Source: Pseudonocardia broussonetiae (GTDB lineage Bacteria > Actinomycetota > Actinomycetes > Mycobacteriales > Pseudonocardiaceae). From it: 64,000 bases of DNA. Under the pieces are notes generated by a model. It did not search any database. It was not told the origin of the DNA and saw only the letters and a program-made list of their open reading frames with translations. A program made the translations under genes and the position numbers. Of this stretch, positions 41,178 to 50,817 are shown piece after piece. The stretch spans positions 5,959,501-6,023,500 of the forward strand of contig NZ_CP053564.1 in assembly GCF_013155125.1 (NCBI RefSeq), given 5' to 3'. The stretch's first letter is position 1. Each line of letters starts with the position of its first letter.

Positions 41178-41552
41178 TCAGGACTCGTCGTCCACGAAGC
41201 TCCGGTAGACCGACAGCAGCGCCGCCCGTTGCGCCGGAGTCAGGCGCGGGTCGCGGGCGATGACGTCCTCCGTCGACTCCGGGTCCGGCGTCGGGCCCGC
41301 GTCACGCCAGCCGGCCTGGATCAGCAACTGCTCCGTCGAGAGCTGCAAGGCGTCGGCGATCGAGTGCAGCACCTTGAGCGAGGGCTGGTGCAGCCCCCGC
41401 TCGACCTGGCTCAGGTAGGCGTTCGAGACGCTCGTCATGGCGGCCATCTCGCGCAGCGACAGCTTCGCCAGCTGCCGCTGCGCACGGATGAACCGGCCCA
41501 GCGCGTTGATCGACCACGAGCCCGACGGTTCGGGCTGCTCTGCCGCACTCAT
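41178..41552 (-). CDS. XRE-family helix-turn-helix regulator
   Basis: A 124-residue protein with a Cro/CI-type domain at ~15-75 (LREMAAMTSVSNAYLSQVER is helices 2-3). The short C-terminal helix (TPAQRAALLSVYRSFVDDES) is probably for dimerisation. It follows phaC by 24 bases on the same strand, so it likely regulates PHA synthesis. The divergent region upstream of phaC has three similar inverted repeats. Confidence 0.82.
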   Translation of the reverse strand: MSAAEQPEPSGSWSINALGRFIRAQRQLAKLSLREMAAMTSVSNAYLSQVERGLHQPSLKVLHSIADALQLSTEQLLIQAGWRDAGPTPDPESTEDVIARDPRLTPAQRAALLSVYRSFVDDES

Positions 41553-41576
41553 GCCCGCATCATGACGGCTCGCGCC

Positions 41577-43319
41577 TCAGGTTCCCAAGACGTAGCTCCC
41601 CGGCGCGGCCTGCAGGACCGGGTAGGAGTCGCTGCCGAGCCGGGGCGGGTCGGTCTTCTCGCCGGCGCGCTCGCCGATCCACGGCGACCAGTCCTCCCAC
41701 CAGCTCGCGCGGTGCTCACCGGCGTCGTCGCGCCAGTCGTCGGCGCTCTCGGGGAGGTCGGCGCCCTCGCCGAACCAGTGCTTCGACTTCGGCGACGGCG
41801 GGTTGACCACACCCGCGATGTGCCCGGAGTTCGACAGCACGAACCGGACGGTGCCGCCCAGGTGGCGCAGTCCCTTGTAGACCGAGCGCCACGGCGCGAT
41901 GTGGTCGGCCTCCGCGCTGACGACGTACGCGTCCTGCGTGACCGCGCCCAGGTCCAGCCGCTCCCCCGCGAGCTCCATCTTGCCCTCGACGAGCTGGTTG
42001 TCGAGGTAGAGGTTGCGCAGGTACTCGGTCTGCATCGCGGCCGGCATGCGGGTGGAGTCGGCGTTCCACGCGAGCATGTCGAACGGCGCGGGCTCCTCGC
42101 CGAGCAGCCAGTCGTTGATGACGTAGTTCCACACGAGGTCGGTGGCGCGCAGCAGGTCGAACGTGGTCTTCATGCTGCTCGCGGGCAGGTAGCCGGTGCG
42201 GCGCATCGTGTGCTCGAGCCGGTTGACCGTGGTCTCGTCGGTGAAGACGCCGAGCCGGCCGGGCTCGCTGAAGTCGAGCAGCGTGTTCATCAGCGTGATC
42301 GAGTTGATCCGCTGGTCGCCGCGCGCGGCCAGCCAGGCGGCGGTGGCCGCGGCGAGGGTGCCGCCCAGGCACAGGGCCGCGACGTTGACCTTGTCGGAGC
42401 CGGTGATGTCCTGCACCACGTCGAGCGCGGCGAGCGGGCCGTCCTGCATGTAGTCGGCCATCACGACGTCGCGCATGCTCTCGTCGGGGTTGCGGTAGGA
42501 GATGACGAACACGGTGTGCCCGTGCTGCACCGCCCACTCGACGAGGCTCTTCTGCGGCGCGAGATCCATGATGTAGTACTTGTTGATCCACGGCGGCGAG
42601 AGCAGCAGCGGGATCTCGTGCACCTGCTCGGTCTGCGGCTTGTACTGGATGAGCTCCATCAACCGGTTGCGGTGCACCACGACGCCGGGCGTCGCGGCGA
42701 GGTCCTTGCCCACCTCGAACTCGCCGGGCGTGGTCTGGCGCGGCATGCCGCCACCGCCGACGACGTCGCGCAGCAGGTTGCGGCCCCCGCGGAACAGGCT
42801 CTGACCGCCGGTCTCGAACGCCTTCTTCACCATCGTCGGGTTCGACCACGGCCAGTTGACCGGGGACGTGGCCTCGACGGCCTGCTGGACCAGGAAGTCG
42901 ATCTTCCGGCGGGAGACGGGCGGCAGCTCGACGCCCTGCGCGACGGCCGCCAGGTACTCCGCGAACAGCGCGTGCTGCTGACGCAGCAGGTAGTAGTAGG
43001 CGTTGCCCTCCCACGCCGGGTCGGCGTAGCGGCGGTCCTTGTCGGGCAGCGGCGCCGGTCCGGCGCCGTGGCCGCCGACGCTGCGGGCGAGCGCGGCCAG
43101 CGCGGCCCGGCCCGAGCCCGCGGCCAGCCCGGCGGTGCGGCGCGCCACCGGCAGCGGGTGCGACAGCAGTCCCTTCGCGACGTCGCCGAGCGCCCCGCCG
43201 AACGCCACGGGGTCGATCCGGGCGGCCAGTGCACCGGGGTCGAGCAGGTCGCGCACGCCGTCCACCACCCCCGATGCGGTCCGCTGCAGCGTGCTGGTCG
43301 GGTCGCTCGTTCGGGTCAC
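41577..43319 (-). CDS. phaC: class I PHA synthase
   Basis: A 580-residue PHA synthase. The nucleophile box is ALCLGG (Cys 317), with SAEADHIAPW (Asp) and SNSGHIAGVVNPP (His) completing the triad. SPPWINKYYIMDLAPQKSLV and VFVISYRNPDES are typical of short-chain class I enzymes. The N-terminus (~90 residues) is variable. Second PhaC in the window and distinct from 14649-16349. Start ATG at 43319; divergent from a DUF3141 hydrolase. Confidence 0.93.
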   Translation of the reverse strand: MTRTSDPTSTLQRTASGVVDGVRDLLDPGALAARIDPVAFGGALGDVAKGLLSHPLPVARRTAGLAAGSGRAALAALARSVGGHGAGPAPLPDKDRRYADPAWEGNAYYYLLRQQHALFAEYLAAVAQGVELPPVSRRKIDFLVQQAVEATSPVNWPWSNPTMVKKAFETGGQSLFRGGRNLLRDVVGGGGMPRQTTPGEFEVGKDLAATPGVVVHRNRLMELIQYKPQTEQVHEIPLLLSPPWINKYYIMDLAPQKSLVEWAVQHGHTVFVISYRNPDESMRDVVMADYMQDGPLAALDVVQDITGSDKVNVAALCLGGTLAAATAAWLAARGDQRINSITLMNTLLDFSEPGRLGVFTDETTVNRLEHTMRRTGYLPASSMKTTFDLLRATDLVWNYVINDWLLGEEPAPFDMLAWNADSTRMPAAMQTEYLRNLYLDNQLVEGKMELAGERLDLGAVTQDAYVVSAEADHIAPWRSVYKGLRHLGGTVRFVLSNSGHIAGVVNPPSPKSKHWFGEGADLPESADDWRDDAGEHRASWWEDWSPWIGERAGEKTDPPRLGSDSYPVLQAAPGSYVLGT

Positions 43320-43556
43320 GGCAACTCCTTCGTCGTCGATGTCGGTGCTCGTGGCACGAGGGGACTACCCCAGGGTGACGGCTTACCCACGGGTAGACAT
43401 AACTGCTGGTCACAGGTCACGTGCGAGCGTGGTCACGTGCCTGCTTGGTATCCCGATCGCTACCTCCGGGTAGGCCAGCGGTTGCGTCACATGCCTAACG
43501 CCACTTACCGTCCGGTAACGACGGCGACGCTGCCGTCCCGCACCCGGGAGCCCGTC
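43320..43556. promoter_or_regulatory. divergent control region of the second PHA locus
   Basis: Three inverted repeats share a TACC/GGTA theme: TACCC-AC-GGGTA (43384-43395), CTACC-TCCG-GGTAG (43460-43473) and TTACCG-TC-CGGTAA (43505-43518). A direct repeat GGTCACGTGC occurs at 43415-43424 and 43431-43440, 16 bases apart. Together they suggest a well-regulated promoter pair, perhaps by the XRE protein. Confidence 0.55.
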
Positions 43557-44812
43557 ATGACCGCACCCACTTCCACCGGAATCGGTGACGCCCTGCGCCA
43601 CCTCGCGGCCTACAACGCCACCGCGGCGGCCCGCACGACCGTCGAGCTCACGCGCTCGGCGGGCAACCTGTGGCTCGACGCCGTGACCCGCCCCCGGACC
43701 CCGCTGGCGAACCTCGCCCGCGGCGCGCTGTGGTGGAGCACGATGGCCGACCGCCGCGAGCCCCGCTGGCACCGGGACAACACGATCACGCTGTCGACGC
43801 CGTTCGCACACCTGCGGGACTTCACCGCACCCGCCGACGTCGACGACGACGTCGTGCCGACCCTGGTGCTACCGCCCCAGGCCGGCCACTCGAGCCACGT
43901 CATCGACTTCTCGCCGCGCCAGAGCCAGCTCGCCGTGCTCGCGGCCGCCGGGCTGACGAAGCTGTACGCGCTGGAGTGGCGCGCGGCCACCACCGCCACC
44001 CGCGACGTCGGCGTCACCGACTACCTCGACCTCATCGACCGGTCGGTCCGGCGCATGGGCGGGCGCGCCAACCTCGTCGGCGACTGCCAGGGCGGCTGGC
44101 TGGCCGCGATCTACGCGGCCCTGCACCCCGAGCGCGTCCACACCCTGACCCTCGCGGGCGCGCCCATCGACTTCCACGCCGGCGAGTCGGTGATCGCCTC
44201 GTCGACCCGCGCGATGACCGGCGCCCTGGGACTCGCCCCTACCGCGCGCTGGTGCGCATGGGCGGGGGCAACATGCCCGGCGGTGCGGTGCTCGCCAACT
44301 TCATCGCGATCCAGCCGCAGTCGGAGGTGTCGCGGCAGCTGCAGCTCCTGGAGAACATCGACGACGCCGCGCACGTCGAGCGCTACCGCGTGTTCGAGGA
44401 CTGGTTCAAGCACACCCAGGACATCCCCGGCGCGTTCTACCTGTGGCTCGTCGAGCACCTGTTCCACGGCAACGAGCTGATCTCGGGCGACCTCGTCGTC
44501 GACGGCCGCCGCGCCGACCTCGCCAACATCACGTGCCCGCTGTTCCTGCTGGCCGGGTCGACCGACCACATCACGCCGCCCGCGCAGCTGTTCGCCGCGG
44601 CCGACGCCGTCGGCACCCCGGCCGCGCAGGTCACGCGCCGCACGGCGACCGGCGGGCACCTGGGGCTGTTCATGGGCCGCGACGCCCTGCGCGACGACTG
44701 GCCCCCGCTCATGGAGGCCGTCTACGCCCTGTCCGCCCCGGGAGCCCCGCGCCGCGAGCGCGCGGGCGCGGTGGCCGACCCCGGCGACACGCCCCGCCTC
44801 CCGGCCCCGTGA
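43557..44812 (+). pseudogene. DUF3141/PhaC-like alpha/beta hydrolase, one frameshift
   Basis: The first part holds VIDFSPRQSQLAVLAAAGL, LYALEWRAAT and the nucleophile region LVGDCQGGWLAAIYAALHP (GDCQGGW is typical of DUF3141). At 44236-44239 a run of four C should be five for the frame to continue as YRALVRMGGGNMPGG. The C-terminus has LFLLAGSTDHITPP (Asp) and TGGHLGLFMG (His). Repaired it would be ~419 residues. Homopolymer position makes a sequencing error likely. Probably a PHA-related hydrolase divergent from phaC. Confidence 0.8.
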
Positions 44813-44868
44813 CCGGGGCCGCATCGCTGAGGATGCGCTGAGGGTGCACGAGAGCGCGCCCGGAGTCG

Positions 44869-44894
44869 GGAACGATTCCCGGCACGGGCGCGTT
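44869..44894 (+). promoter_or_regulatory. ECF-type promoter of sigB (GGAAC-18-GTT)
   Basis: GGAAC (44869-44873) is followed after exactly 18 bases by GTT (44892-44894), the consensus for SigE/SigH/SigR-class promoters. It lies 75 bases before the sigma gene start. Stress-dependent transcription of sigB by an ECF sigma is known in mycobacteria, which fits. Confidence 0.7.
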
Positions 44895-44968
44895 CAACTG
44901 CGTGAGAGCCCCGGCGACGACGGACCACAGATCCGTGTCGCCCGGGCCGCGCAGGGGAGGAAGACACC

Positions 44969-46051
44969 ATGACAGCGCCCACGAAGGCCCGCCCGGCCAC
45001 CGCCGGCCGCACCGTCCCGAGCCAGCGTACCGGCTCCCGCACCGTCGCCGACTCCGCCGAGCCGGTGGCGTCGGTGTTCGCCTCGGCGGCGCCCGGGGAG
45101 CGCCCCGAGATGTCCGCCGAGGACCTCGATGCGCAGAGCCCCGCGGCCGACCTCGTCCGCGTCTACCTCAACGGCATCGGCAAGACGGCGCTGCTCACCG
45201 CGGCGCAGGAGGTCGACCTGGCCAAGCGCATCGAGGCCGGCGTGTTCGCCAAGCACGTGCTCGACAGCGCCGAGACGCCGCTGGAGAAGCAGTACGCCGC
45301 CGACCTGCGCGCGATCGTGCGCGACGGCGAGCGCGCCCGCAACCACCTGCTCGAGGCCAACCTGCGGCTGGTCGTCTCGCTGGCCAAGCGCTACACCGGC
45401 CGCGGGATGCCGCTGCTCGACCTCATCCAGGAGGGCAACCTGGGGCTGATCCGCGCGGTCGAGAAGTTCGACTACGCCAAGGGCTTCAAGTTCTCGACCT
45501 ACGCCACCTGGTGGATCCGGCAGGCGATCACGCGCGGCATGGCCGACCAGGCCCGCACGATCCGGCTGCCCGTGCACCTCGTCGAGCAGGTCAACAAGCT
45601 GGCCCGGATCAAGCGCGACCTGCACCAGAAGCTGGGCCGCGACGCCACCCACGAGGAGCTCGCGGAGGAGTCCGGCATCCCCGAGGGCAAGATCGCCGAC
45701 CTGCTCGACCACGCGCGCGACCCGGTGAGCCTCGACATGCCGGTGGGGTCCGAGGAGGAGGCGCCGCTGGGCGACTTCATCGAGGACGGCGAGGCCACCG
45801 ACGCCGAGACCACGGTGATCTCGCACCTGCTGCACGACGACCTGCGGCGCGTGCTCTCCACGCTGGAGGACCGCGAGCAGCACGTCATCCGCATGCGCTA
45901 CGGCCTCGACGACGGCCAGCCGCGCACGCTCGACCAGATCGGCCGCCGCTTCGGGCTCTCCCGCGAGCGCGTCCGCCAGATCGAGCGCGAGGTCATGGCC
46001 AAGCTGCGGATCGGCGAGCGCGCCGACCGCCTGCGGGCCTACGCCAGCTGA
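44969..46051 (+). CDS. sigB: principal-like RNA polymerase sigma factor, SigB type
   Basis: A 360-residue group 2 sigma-70. Regions 1.2-2 ([73 protein letters not shown]), region 3 and region 4 ([19 protein letters not shown]) are all complete. The N-terminal extension is short (~60 residues), so it is not the primary SigA. It would transcribe stress and stationary-phase genes. The stop overlaps the probable CTG start of the next gene. Confidence 0.9.
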   Translation: MTAPTKARPATAGRTVPSQRTGSRTVADSAEPVASVFASAAPGERPEMSAEDLDAQSPAADLVRVYLNGIGKTALLTAAQEVDLAKRIEAGVFAKHVLDSAETPLEKQYAADLRAIVRDGERARNHLLEANLRLVVSLAKRYTGRGMPLLDLIQEGNLGLIRAVEKFDYAKGFKFSTYATWWIRQAITRGMADQARTIRLPVHLVEQVNKLARIKRDLHQKLGRDATHEELAEESGIPEGKIADLLDHARDPVSLDMPVGSEEEAPLGDFIEDGEATDAETTVISHLLHDDLRRVLSTLEDREQHVIRMRYGLDDGQPRTLDQIGRRFGLSRERVRQIEREVMAKLRIGERADRLRAYAS

Positions 46052-47019
46052 GCACGCCGATCGACACCGGCACCGACCGCCGCGAGACCGACCGCCCGGG
46101 CACCGACCGCCTGGGCATCGGGCTCGCGGCGGTCGCGCGTCCGGCGTACATCACGTCCGGGCGCGCGACCGACCTCGGCGACCACCGCGACGTCGACGCC
46201 CTGCGCGCCCGCACCCACGCCGTGCTCGACGCGGCGTGGGCGGCGGGCGTCCGCTACGTCGACGTGGCCCGGTCCTACGGCCGCGCGGAGGAGTTCGTCG
46301 CCTCGTGGCGCGCGGCGCACCCCGACCGTGCCGTGCGCGTCGGGTCGAAGTGGGGCTACCGCTACGTCGGCGAGTGGCGCCTCGACGCCGACGTGCACGA
46401 GGTGAAGGACCACTCGCTCGCCGCGTTCACCGCGCAGTGGGCGCAGACGCGGGCCGTGCTCGGCGTCCCCGCGATCTACCACGTGCACTCCGCCACGCTC
46501 GAGACCGGCGTGCTCGCCGACGCCCCGCTGCACGGCGCGCTGGCGGGCCTGCGGGAGCAGGGCGTGCGCGTCGGCGTCTCGACGTCCGGGCCGGCCCAGG
46601 CCGACGCGGTGCGGCGCGCGCTGGAGGTCGTCGTCGACGGGGAGCCGCTGTTCACCTCGGTCCAGTCGACGTGGAACGTCCTGGAGCCCTCGCCCGGGCC
46701 CGCGCTCGCCGAGGCGCACGCGGCGGGCGCGCTGGTGATCGTCAAGGAACCGGTGGCCAACGGCCGGCTCGCGCCCGTGCCCGACGCCGACCCGCGGGCC
46801 GCGGCACTCGCGCAGCGGGCCGGTGTGCCGCTGGACCGGCTCGCGATCGCCGCCGCTCTCGCGCAGCCGTGGGCCGGGCTGGTGCTCTCGGGGGCCGTCG
46901 ACGCCCGGCAGGTGGCGAGCAACGTCGCCGCCCTGTCGGTCCCGGGTGACGTGCTCGACGTGCCGGCCGAGGACCCCGCCGCCTACTGGGCGGCCCGCTC
47001 GGCGCGGGCGTGGAGCTGA
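46048..47019 (+). CDS. aldo/keto reductase, probable CTG start
   Basis: About 323 residues. The barrel motifs are [15 protein letters not shown] (Asp and Tyr), [11 protein letters not shown] (Lys) and AIYHVHSAT (His), giving the AKR tetrad, with [17 protein letters not shown] later. The conserved opening [22 protein letters not shown] lies only ~25 codons after the sigB stop and no ATG, GTG or TTG precedes it in frame. A CTG at 46048 overlaps the sigB TGA (CTGA) like the ATGA/GTGA couplings elsewhere. Substrate unknown. Confidence 0.75.
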   Translation: MSTPIDTGTDRRETDRPGTDRLGIGLAAVARPAYITSGRATDLGDHRDVDALRARTHAVLDAAWAAGVRYVDVARSYGRAEEFVASWRAAHPDRAVRVGSKWGYRYVGEWRLDADVHEVKDHSLAAFTAQWAQTRAVLGVPAIYHVHSATLETGVLADAPLHGALAGLREQGVRVGVSTSGPAQADAVRRALEVVVDGEPLFTSVQSTWNVLEPSPGPALAEAHAAGALVIVKEPVANGRLAPVPDADPRAAALAQRAGVPLDRLAIAAALAQPWAGLVLSGAVDARQVASNVAALSVPGDVLDVPAEDPAAYWAARSARAWS

Positions 47020-47031
47020 GGGAGAACCCTG

Positions 47032-47076
47032 ACCGGCGCCGCCCGTCGGGCTCCCCTGAGCACGGGCGGCGCCGGT
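47032..47076. terminator. two-way terminator
   Basis: ACCGGCGCCGCCCGT and ACGGGCGGCGCCGGT are perfect 15-base arms around a 15-base loop, 13 bases after the aldo/keto reductase stop and before the convergent flavin reductase gene. Confidence 0.75.
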
Positions 47077-47184
47077 CGACGGCATGTCTACTCCCCCGAC
47101 GGCCCAGGCGCCGCACGCCGCGCCGAGCCGAACTGGAGTTCACTCCACCGTGCGGTGATCAGCGCCTGAGCAGCACCGACGGAC

Positions 47185-47691
47185 TCAGCCGAGGTCGCCC
47201 GGGTCGGCCGTGACGCCGTACCGGCCGCGGTAGAACAGCAGCGGCATGCGGGCGGGATCGGCGCCCAGGTCCTGGACGTGCCCGATCGCGATGGTGTGGT
47301 CGCCGCCGTCGTGCTCGCCCCAGAGGGTGCAGTCGACCCAGGCGCTGACGCCCTCGAGCAGCGGAGCCCCCGACGGGCCCGGTCGCCAGGCGACGCCCGC
47401 GAACTTGTCGGTGCCCGACCGGGCGAACCCGGCCGAGATCTCCTGGTGGTCGGCGGCGAGGACGTTGACGCAGAACGCGCCGACCTCGCGGATCCGCGGC
47501 CACGTCGTCGACGAGCGCGCCGGGGCGAAGCTCACCAGCGGCGGGTCCAGGGACAGCGAGGAGAAGGACTGGCACGTGAAGCCCAGCGGACCGTCCGGTC
47601 CGGCGGCGGTGATCACGACGATCCCGGACACGAAGTGTCCGAGCACGTCGCGCATGACCGCGGGCGAGACCGGTCCCGGAGGCGCACTCAT
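47185..47691 (-). CDS. flavin reductase family protein
   Basis: A 168-residue FMN-binding split-barrel protein. LGHFVSGIVVITAAGPDGP and GFTCQSFSSLSLDPPLVSF are the standard flavin-reductase motifs. It may supply reduced flavin to a two-component monooxygenase; none is adjacent. ATG at 47691. Confidence 0.88.
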   Translation of the reverse strand: MSAPPGPVSPAVMRDVLGHFVSGIVVITAAGPDGPLGFTCQSFSSLSLDPPLVSFAPARSSTTWPRIREVGAFCVNVLAADHQEISAGFARSGTDKFAGVAWRPGPSGAPLLEGVSAWVDCTLWGEHDGGDHTIAIGHVQDLGADPARMPLLFYRGRYGVTADPGDLG

Positions 47692-47781
47692 GGGCCGAGC
47701 CTAACCACGGAGCCCGCTCCTGGGGAGGTGTGACGGCGATCATCACGTCACGCGCGGGCCCCGGACGCAGAAAACGCCCGA

Positions 47782-47806
47782 GCCGGGCCGCGAATCGCGG
47801 CCCGGC
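47782..47806 (-). terminator. terminator of the small secreted-protein gene
   Basis: GCCGGGCCGCG and CGCGGCCCGGC form an 11-base stem with a 3-base loop. On the minus strand a TTTT run follows, making a rare intrinsic-type terminator here. Confidence 0.7.
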
Positions 47807-47854
47807 ACGGGCTCCCCGGTCGAACTAACGGGGACAGGAGTCCCCGGCGCGAGG

Positions 47855-48205
47855 TCAGTCCTCGAAGTTCGCCTGGTTCACGCTGTCGTCGTTCACGCAC
47901 GCGGCGGCACCGTCGGCGTCGGCGTCGGCTCCGCCGGCGCCCAGGATCCCGAGGATGTTGCCGATGCCCGCGGCGACGGGGATCGCCGGGCAGACGTTGA
48001 CGTCGTTGAGGGCGTTGACGTCGCCCACGTTGACGAGGCCGGTCTGGGCGCTGTCGCGGTCGTTGTCGACGCGGTTGACCTGGCGGTCACCGTCGCTGTC
48101 GCCGTGTCCGTCCCAGCCGCCCTTGTCGCCGGCGAAGGCGAGCGGGCTCACCGCGAGCAGACCCGCGGCGGTTGCGGCAACCAGGATGCCAGCCTTCTTC
48201 AGCAC
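47855..48205 (-). CDS. small secreted protein
   Basis: A 116-residue protein with a clear Sec signal (MLKKAGILVAATAAGLLAVS, cleavage probably after AFA). The mature part is acidic and Asn/Asp/Val-rich with VNRVDNDRDSAQTGLVNVGD, two cysteines ~40 residues apart, and a glycine-rich GIGNILGILGAGGAD. The style recalls chaplin/rodlin-like surface proteins, but I cannot assign it. GTG start at 48205 with AGGAGAA upstream. Confidence 0.72.
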   Translation of the reverse strand: MLKKAGILVAATAAGLLAVSPLAFAGDKGGWDGHGDSDGDRQVNRVDNDRDSAQTGLVNVGDVNALNDVNVCPAIPVAAGIGNILGILGAGGADADADGAAACVNDDSVNQANFED

Positions 48206-48708
48206 AGTACTTCTCCTGTCGAGTGATCCGAATGCCAGCCTGTGAGGGGGAGCCTCGCTGACATGGAGAACGCTATCCGGATTCACCCGCAGCACCGCTA
48301 TCAACTACCACTATCGGATGACCACAAATACTCGACGTGAGGATATTGCTCTTTTACGGGCGTCCGCAGCTCCCGAGTTCCCCCCAGGTCACCGCGTTAC
48401 CGTCACGCTCTGCAAGATCACATCACCCGATCGTCCGAACATCGGATCCCGGAACTACGCACCGTGATCCACCCCCCGAACGGGCATCACCCGTCACCCG
48501 CTCCGAAGGACCCCGAAAAGGGCGTTGACGGCCCGGAATCACCATGCGTCGACGATCCGCGCACTGTTTCGTGGGGGATCGGGTGCGTGAGGTCGAGGGC
48601 GGCGGGGTGATGGCTGTCGAGCGGGCGCTGGTGGTCGTCGGGACCGTCGCGACACGGTCGGGGTGCGGGGGTGTGGTGGCGCACTCCGGGTGATCACCGC
48701 TGACCCAC
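48206..48708. other. promoter region and non-coding gap
   Basis: The first ~200 bases are relatively AT-rich (e.g. ATCAACTACCACTATCGGAT) and should contain the promoter of the secreted-protein gene. The remainder to 48708 shows no gene or clear repeat. Confidence 0.4.
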
Positions 48709-49697
48709 CGGCCCTGATCGCCGAGACTGTCGCGTCAGGGTCGCGGCGGGGCCGCGAGGTCGCACTCCCGGCGCACACCATCAGCCCTTGATCGGCGAGA
48801 CCGTCGCGTCACGGTCGCGGCGAGGGCCGGCACGTCGCACTTCCGGCGGTCGCCATCCACCACGAGCTCTTGATCGCCGAGACCGTCGCGCCACGGTCGC
48901 GGCGAGGGCCGCCACGTCGCACTTCCGGCGGTCACCGCACACCAGCCGACCCGTGATCACTGGTCACGGTCGTCTCCCCCCACCCTTCCCGCGCGCTGAA
49001 CATGCTCTCGCGCGCCCCCGGGGCCGCGCAGGAGCCGGAAACGCGCGCGACAGGCGGGAACGCGCGCGGCAGGCGGGAACGCGCGCGGGAAGCCGGCGGT
49101 CCCGCTCACCCGGCCGACATCCGCGCAGGCCGCTCTTGATCGCCAGGACCGACACGCCACGGTTGCGACGAGGGCCGCCACGTCGCACTCCCGGCGATCA
49201 CCGCGGACCATCAGCCCTTGATCGGCGAGACCGTCCCACCACGGCCGCGGCGAGGACCGCAAGGTCGCGCTCCCGGCGATCATCGCGAACCATCAGCCCT
49301 TGATCGACGAAACCGGCGCGTCACGGTCGGGGCGAGGGCCGCCACGTCACACTCCCGGCGATCACCGCACACCAGCCGACCCGTGATCACCGATCACGGG
49401 TCGGCTCGCCCGCACTCCCGCGCGCCGAACATGCTCCCGCGCGCCCCCGGGGACGCGCAGGAGCCAGAAACGTGCGCGGCAGGCGGGAACGCGCGCGGGA
49501 AGGCCGTCGGTCCCGCTCACCCGGCCGACGTCAGCGCAGGCCGCTCTTGATCGCCAGGACCGTCACGTCACGGTTGCGGCGAGGACCGCCACGTCACACT
49601 CCCCCGCGATCACCGCGAACCACGTGCCCTTGATCGCCGAGACCGCCACACCAGAGTCGCGGCGAGGACCGTGGCGTCGCACTTCCGGCGATCATGG
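48709..49697. repeat. cluster of eight ~70-bp GATC-ended repeats
   Basis: Units begin near 48709, 48785, 48867, 49134, 49215, 49296, 49547 and 49627, each about 70 bases: TTGATCGCCGAGACCGTCGC at one end, then CACGGTCGCGGCGAGG, then CGCACTTCCGGCGATCACCG. Ends can pair TGATCGCCG with CGGCGATCA. They are separated by unrelated short spacers except for the 430-bp duplication. No gene is supported here. This lies behind idi. Confidence 0.8.
48781..49640 (+). repeat. ~430-bp direct tandem duplication
   Basis: TCAGCCCTTGATCGGCGAGA starts at 48781 and again at 49211; CACACCAGCCGACCCGTGAT at 48936 and 49367; CGCTCTTGATCGCCAGGACC at 49131 and 49542. The second copy lacks one ~20-base unit of a GCGGGAACGCGCGCGGCAG run. 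Each copy carries three 70-bp repeats. Confidence 0.75.
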
Positions 49698-49726
49698 ACG
49701 CGGGCCGGCCGCCGGAAGTGCAGCGA

Positions 49727-50272
49727 TCAGCCGGTCCGCCGCGTCCGCGGGTCGACGGTGTCGGCCAGCAGGGGGGCCTGCAGCGCCGCCCACGGCGACA
49801 GCTCCCCACCCGCGGCGGCGTCGAGGAACCGCTCCCAACCCCACCACTCCCAGGTCTCGACCTCGTCGGGGCGGGGGTCGGGGTCGCCGTCGAGCGAGCA
49901 GACGAACACGGGGCAGAACTCGTGCTCCTCCACCCCGTTCACGTCCGACGCGCGGTAGGAGAAGTCGGGCAGCACCAGGCGCAGGTCGTGGGCGCGGACG
50001 CCGAGCTCGTGCTCGAGGCGCCGGTGCACGGCGTCGGCCATGTCCTCCCCCGGCGCCGGGTGCCCGCAGCAGGTGCCGGTCCAGACCAGGGGGAACGCGC
50101 GCTTGCCGCGGGCGCGCCGGGTGACCAGCACGCGGCCGGCCGCGTCGAAGCCGTAGCAGGAGAACGCCAGGTGGCGGGGGGTGCGGCGGCCGTGCACGGT
50201 GGCCTTCTCGGCGACGCCCACCGGGCGCCCCGCGTCGTCGACGAGCACGACCTGCTCGGGAGTGGGCACCAC
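49727..50272 (-). CDS. idi: isopentenyl-diphosphate delta-isomerase, type I
   Basis: A 181-residue Nudix-fold isomerase interconverting IPP and DMAPP. The catalytic cysteine region TGTCCGHP, the HRRLEHELGV helix with metal-binding glutamates and FEYRA-like FSYRASDVNGVEEHEF are present, as is WEWWGWERF near the end. GTG start one base after the DinB-like gene stop. Confidence 0.93.
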   Translation of the reverse strand: MVPTPEQVVLVDDAGRPVGVAEKATVHGRRTPRHLAFSCYGFDAAGRVLVTRRARGKRAFPLVWTGTCCGHPAPGEDMADAVHRRLEHELGVRAHDLRLVLPDFSYRASDVNGVEEHEFCPVFVCSLDGDPDPRPDEVETWEWWGWERFLDAAAGGELSPWAALQAPLLADTVDPRTRRTG

Positions 50273-50273
50273 G

Positions 50274-50789
50274 TCAGCCTGCCATCCGTCGTGCGATCCC
50301 GCGAAGCAGCGCGGCCTGGCCCACGTGCTGCAGGTCGTCGTTGAGCACGCTCACCAGCCGGACCCCCACGGTGACGGGCGGATCCCAGTCCTCGTCGACG
50401 ACGCGGTCGAGGTCGGTGTCGGTCAGGGTGCGCAGGTGCTCCCCCGTGCGGTCGAGGACGGCGTCGAGGTAGCCGGTGAGGAGGTCGGCCGAGCCGGGGC
50501 GCACCGCGGCGACGTCGGCGGCGTCCTGGCCGTAGCCGATCTCGCCGTCGTCGAACGGGAGCGCGAACCGCTCCGCCCACCCGTCGCGCGTCCACACCTG
50601 CGGGCTCCCGGCGACGCCCGCCACGTGGTCGTCCTGCACGCGGGCCAGGTGCCAGAGCAGCCAGGCGACGGTGTTGGCCTCCGGGTCGGCGCGCCAGGTG
50701 AGCTGGTCGGGGGTCAGGTCCGCCACGGCGGCGTGCGCGCTCTCGCGCAGGCGCGAGAACCCGTCTGCCAGGACGTCGATGCCGTTCAT
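50274..50789 (-). CDS. DinB-like/mycothiol-transferase family protein (DUF664)
   Basis: A 171-residue four-helix-bundle protein. The metal histidines are in WLLWHLARVQDDHV and LNDDLQHVGQA, at the usual DinB positions. Actinobacterial members are mycothiol-dependent transferases or detoxifying enzymes. Precise role unknown. ATG at 50789, 28 bases after the LuxR gene on the same strand. Confidence 0.82.
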   Translation of the reverse strand: MNGIDVLADGFSRLRESAHAAVADLTPDQLTWRADPEANTVAWLLWHLARVQDDHVAGVAGSPQVWTRDGWAERFALPFDDGEIGYGQDAADVAAVRPGSADLLTGYLDAVLDRTGEHLRTLTDTDLDRVVDEDWDPPVTVGVRLVSVLNDDLQHVGQAALLRGIARRMAG

Positions 50790-50817
50790 GTCCCCACTGT
50801 GCCCGCGACGGGCCGGT

